Assembly (NCBI GenBank): GCA_963277665.1
Contig: OY728160.1
Coordinates: forward strand, 48,716,605 to 48,780,604
DNA from: Viscum album
Taxonomy: Eukaryota > Streptophyta > Magnoliopsida > Santalales > Viscaceae
DNA: 64,000 nucleotides
Reading direction: 5' to 3'
Below, piece by piece: positions 61,766 through 64,000 of this stretch (positions within the stretch are counted from its first letter, which is position 1; every line of letters begins with the position of its first letter). Under the pieces are notes generated by a model. The model had not been told where the DNA came from. It was given only the letters and a program-made list of their open reading frames with translations, and ran no database searches. The translations under genes were made by a program, and so were the position numbers.

Positions 61766-61925
61766 ATTCTCCCCTCCTTCAATAAGTTGCATCCGTGCAA
61801 TTTGATATTTTTCTTTGAAAATAATGTTTGAAAATAGAAAACATCTCTGTGGAAAAATGCACATCGAAAATTTGGATAATAAAATTTAGTCTTAATAAGA
61901 TGAAAAGAGAAATGAAAGTGTACCA
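61766..61925 (-). repeat. Second, truncated copy of the element B 3' internal end
   Basis: Polypurine-tract side and following sequence (TTTGATATT, GAAAATAGAAAACATCT, AATAAAATTTAGTCTTAATAAG) match 54884-55058, then similarity stops near 61925. This is what a third LTR-internal unit would look like after truncation. Confidence 0.75.
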
Positions 61926-62939
61926 CTCTAAATATTATGAGTATTTGGTTCTCCATTAGGAGGTTCAAATTACATTAGGGTATGCCAATCATTTTTCAAA
62001 AGTATTCTATTTCACAAATGAGGGAGTTTCTAATCCGACGTTGAGGGATCAATGGTTTTATTTGAGGTTATGGGTGGATGTTTAATTCAAGGTCTCCCTA
62101 TTAAAGTTGAAGACATATTCTGAGTTAGTGGATCATTCTATAATTTTTTAAATTGACTCAAAAAGTATGTCCGGATTTTTCAGTATAACATTGTCTATGG
62201 TCTAGGGTTGTAGTGGTAAACCAAAAAGGAAGAGAATGAATGAAATGTGTGAGAAGAAGAGAGGTATTAGCTCAGTCTAACCATCCAAGACCCCTCCATC
62301 TGAAACTACAGGTGGCCATTCAGTAATTTTGTACCAGTGGGGAAGGTTAGGCAACAAGTGGTCAGTGTGTTTAGTTCCACCTAAACCCTATAATTAGTTT
62401 GGGAGATTGGGTAACTTGATGAAGGATTGAAATAGTGTAATCCCAATCCAGAATGTTGAGGGATCCTATACACATGGATAATTTCCAACCGTGTCTGGGG
62501 AATCAAGGTCTATGGGTTCTCGGACAACTTAACATGGTGGAAAATATAGATCCTATTTTGGGAGCAAAAATATAAAGGTAGAGCCACAATTCAGTAATCG
62601 ATCTCAATAATTAGTATAAATGAATCACCTATAATATATGGTTCAAGGAACAATATAATAAAATTTATGAACTTAAACCATTCAAGGTACTATTTATATT
62701 TAATGTTATATTTGTGTAATTTTTTTAAATGTGTACTTATAATTGTAATATTTCTCCATATCATATAGAACTGTTGAAATTTCCTACCATGATTATACCA
62801 TATGTGATGGAGTTTGTTACACCATAAATAAAGAAGAAGTAATAGGGTTTTAGATTTCATTCTTATGCCCTAACTCTATGAAGGCTTGATTTATAAATAG
62901 TGTTTTGGTTTTGGAGATGGAACTTTAAAAAAAAATACA
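61926..62939. other. Unassigned sequence before element H pol
   Basis: No ORF or domain I can defend. Because pol in plus orientation follows, it may contain the unrecognisable gag end of the same element. Confidence 0.4.
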
Positions 62940-64000
62940 AGCATGGATTGGATGTTGTGTTTCATGGTTTATATCCTTTTCTATCTCTGGTGAGTAACTA
63001 TTATTGTGCTGGACGGGAGTAACTAGGTCTTATAAGGTGAACAAGGTCCCTGATCATGATGATATGGACCTTTTCTTTCGGATTAAGGTAACCTTTATTA
63101 AGTCTCTTCTATCATGTTATGAGATGATGATAGAGGTCCTGATGATGGGTTGAGTAATTTACTGGATGAGTTCTTTGAGGTGTTTCCAGAGGACTTATCA
63201 AGGTTAACTTAAGAGTGGGATGTGGATTTTACCATTGATCTAGAATTGGGCACATAATTGAAAACTCTTCCCTCATATCGTATGGATATCACCAAATTGA
63301 TGGAATTAAAAATATATCTGGAAGATTTATAATACAAAAAATTCATTCTCTAGATAATACCTCCTTGTAATTCCCCATGTTTATTATCTAAATAGGGCGG
63401 ATGATCCATCTAGTTGTGAATTGGATACCAGATTTTAAAATCGGTCATAATATGGAATAAATATCCATTTCCTTGCATTGTGGACCTATTTGATCAGATG
63501 AAGGGATCATGTTAATTTTCCAATATTGGCATGTTTTATTAGTATCATCAAGTAAGAGTTTGGAAGGTTATAATTATTTTGATATAATTATAAACTAGAT
63601 ATAACTGCATTTAGTACATGGTCATGCCATTTTAGTTGAAAAATGATTTAGTTGTTTTGATGAATATTATAAATATAGTTTTCCTTCTATACCTCAAATC
63701 CATTTTCATGGGGTTTTTGGATGACATCCTAGTGTATTATAAATAAATAAATAGAATTGTAGAATCATTAGGATTTTATAGGTACTGTTCAAGATAATAA
63801 CATTTATGGTAAACACTTTATGTGTACTTTATGGGTTAAGGAATTCATTTTCTAGACTTATATAATCTTAGAAAGTGGGTTTCTAGTGGATCCATGTAAA
63901 ATTAGAGTAGTGATTTCATGAGAGAAACTATGAAATGAATATGAGATAAAAATTTTATTGATCCTTGCAGTATAGTATTGGTGGCTTATCAAGGGTTTCT
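62940..64000 (+). pseudogene. Element H: decayed Ty3/gypsy pol (protease end to RT), runs off window
   Basis: Readable in shifting plus frames: the MDWM protease end (about 62944), the PEDLS/DFTIDLELGT linker (about 63190-63255), PSYRMDI and the RT entry (about 63270-63300), NKYPFPCIVDLFDQMKG (about 63455-63510) and the catalytic stretch FLDDILVYY (63714-63740), in which both aspartates remain. Numerous stops. The missing integrase should lie beyond 64000. Confidence 0.72.

Larger units (their letters stand above)
50448..61925 (-). mobile_element. Element B: older gag-only relative of element A, partial tandem copy
   Basis: Plus-strand layout: LTR 50448-54883, internal 54884-57333, LTR 57334-61765, then 61766-about 61925 repeats the beginning of the internal region again. 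LTRs, hairpin array, SINE-like insert, conserved 3' block and gag end all match element A, so B belongs to the same family. Internal length (2.45 kb) again leaves no room for pol. The extra internal start after the second LTR points to unequal recombination between tandem or sister copies, followed by truncation. Confidence 0.85.

Overview
This is a plant nuclear window: AT-rich, repeat-saturated DNA with no supportable host gene. The plant assignment rests on several Ty3/gypsy LTR retrotransposons of the chromovirus type (probably Tekay/Del lineage). They have CCHC gag, PR-RT-RNaseH-integrase order, a C-terminal chromodomain, an initiator-Met-tRNA primer site (TGGTATCAGAGG) and very long LTRs. 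The amount of nested decay suggests a large, transposon-rich plant genome; the species cannot be named from this.

Layout. 1-7285: element A on the minus strand, the youngest copy. It is a gag-only element with about 4.2 kb LTRs, an intact 375-codon gag and no pol. 7286-7911 plus 18240-19380: one older LTR-like block (E), split by element C. 7912-18239: element C on the minus strand, 2.6 kb LTRs, a complete but broken gag-pol with chromodomain, and a probable GGGCT target duplication. 19381-28302: element D on the plus strand, a heavily decayed gag-pol element whose 5' LTR is cut off by E. 28303-33516: unclassified AT-rich DNA. 33517-43773: element F on the plus strand, decayed. 43774-50447: unclassified AT-rich DNA that shares a direct repeat with the other side of F. 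50448-61765: element B on the minus strand, an older relative of A (gag-only, 4.4 kb LTRs), followed at 61766-about 61925 by the start of a second internal region, so the copy is a partial tandem LTR-INT-LTR-INT. About 62900-64000: plus-strand pol remnants of another element (H), running off the window.

Most notable. (1) A and B appear to be one gag-only family with the same post-gag junction, so the lineage probably spread after losing pol and would depend on pol proteins supplied by a full-length partner. (2) Each A/B LTR carries three hairpins, each with an exactly 22-nt conserved loop rich in GTAC/CGTACG palindromes. Stems differ between copies with compensating changes. They lie downstream of a predicted TATA box and so would be transcribed. 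(3) A tRNA-derived SINE-like insert and a small structured block sit at matching places in the 3' non-coding part of A and B. (4) A leader block of about 165 bp is shared by B and the otherwise different element C.
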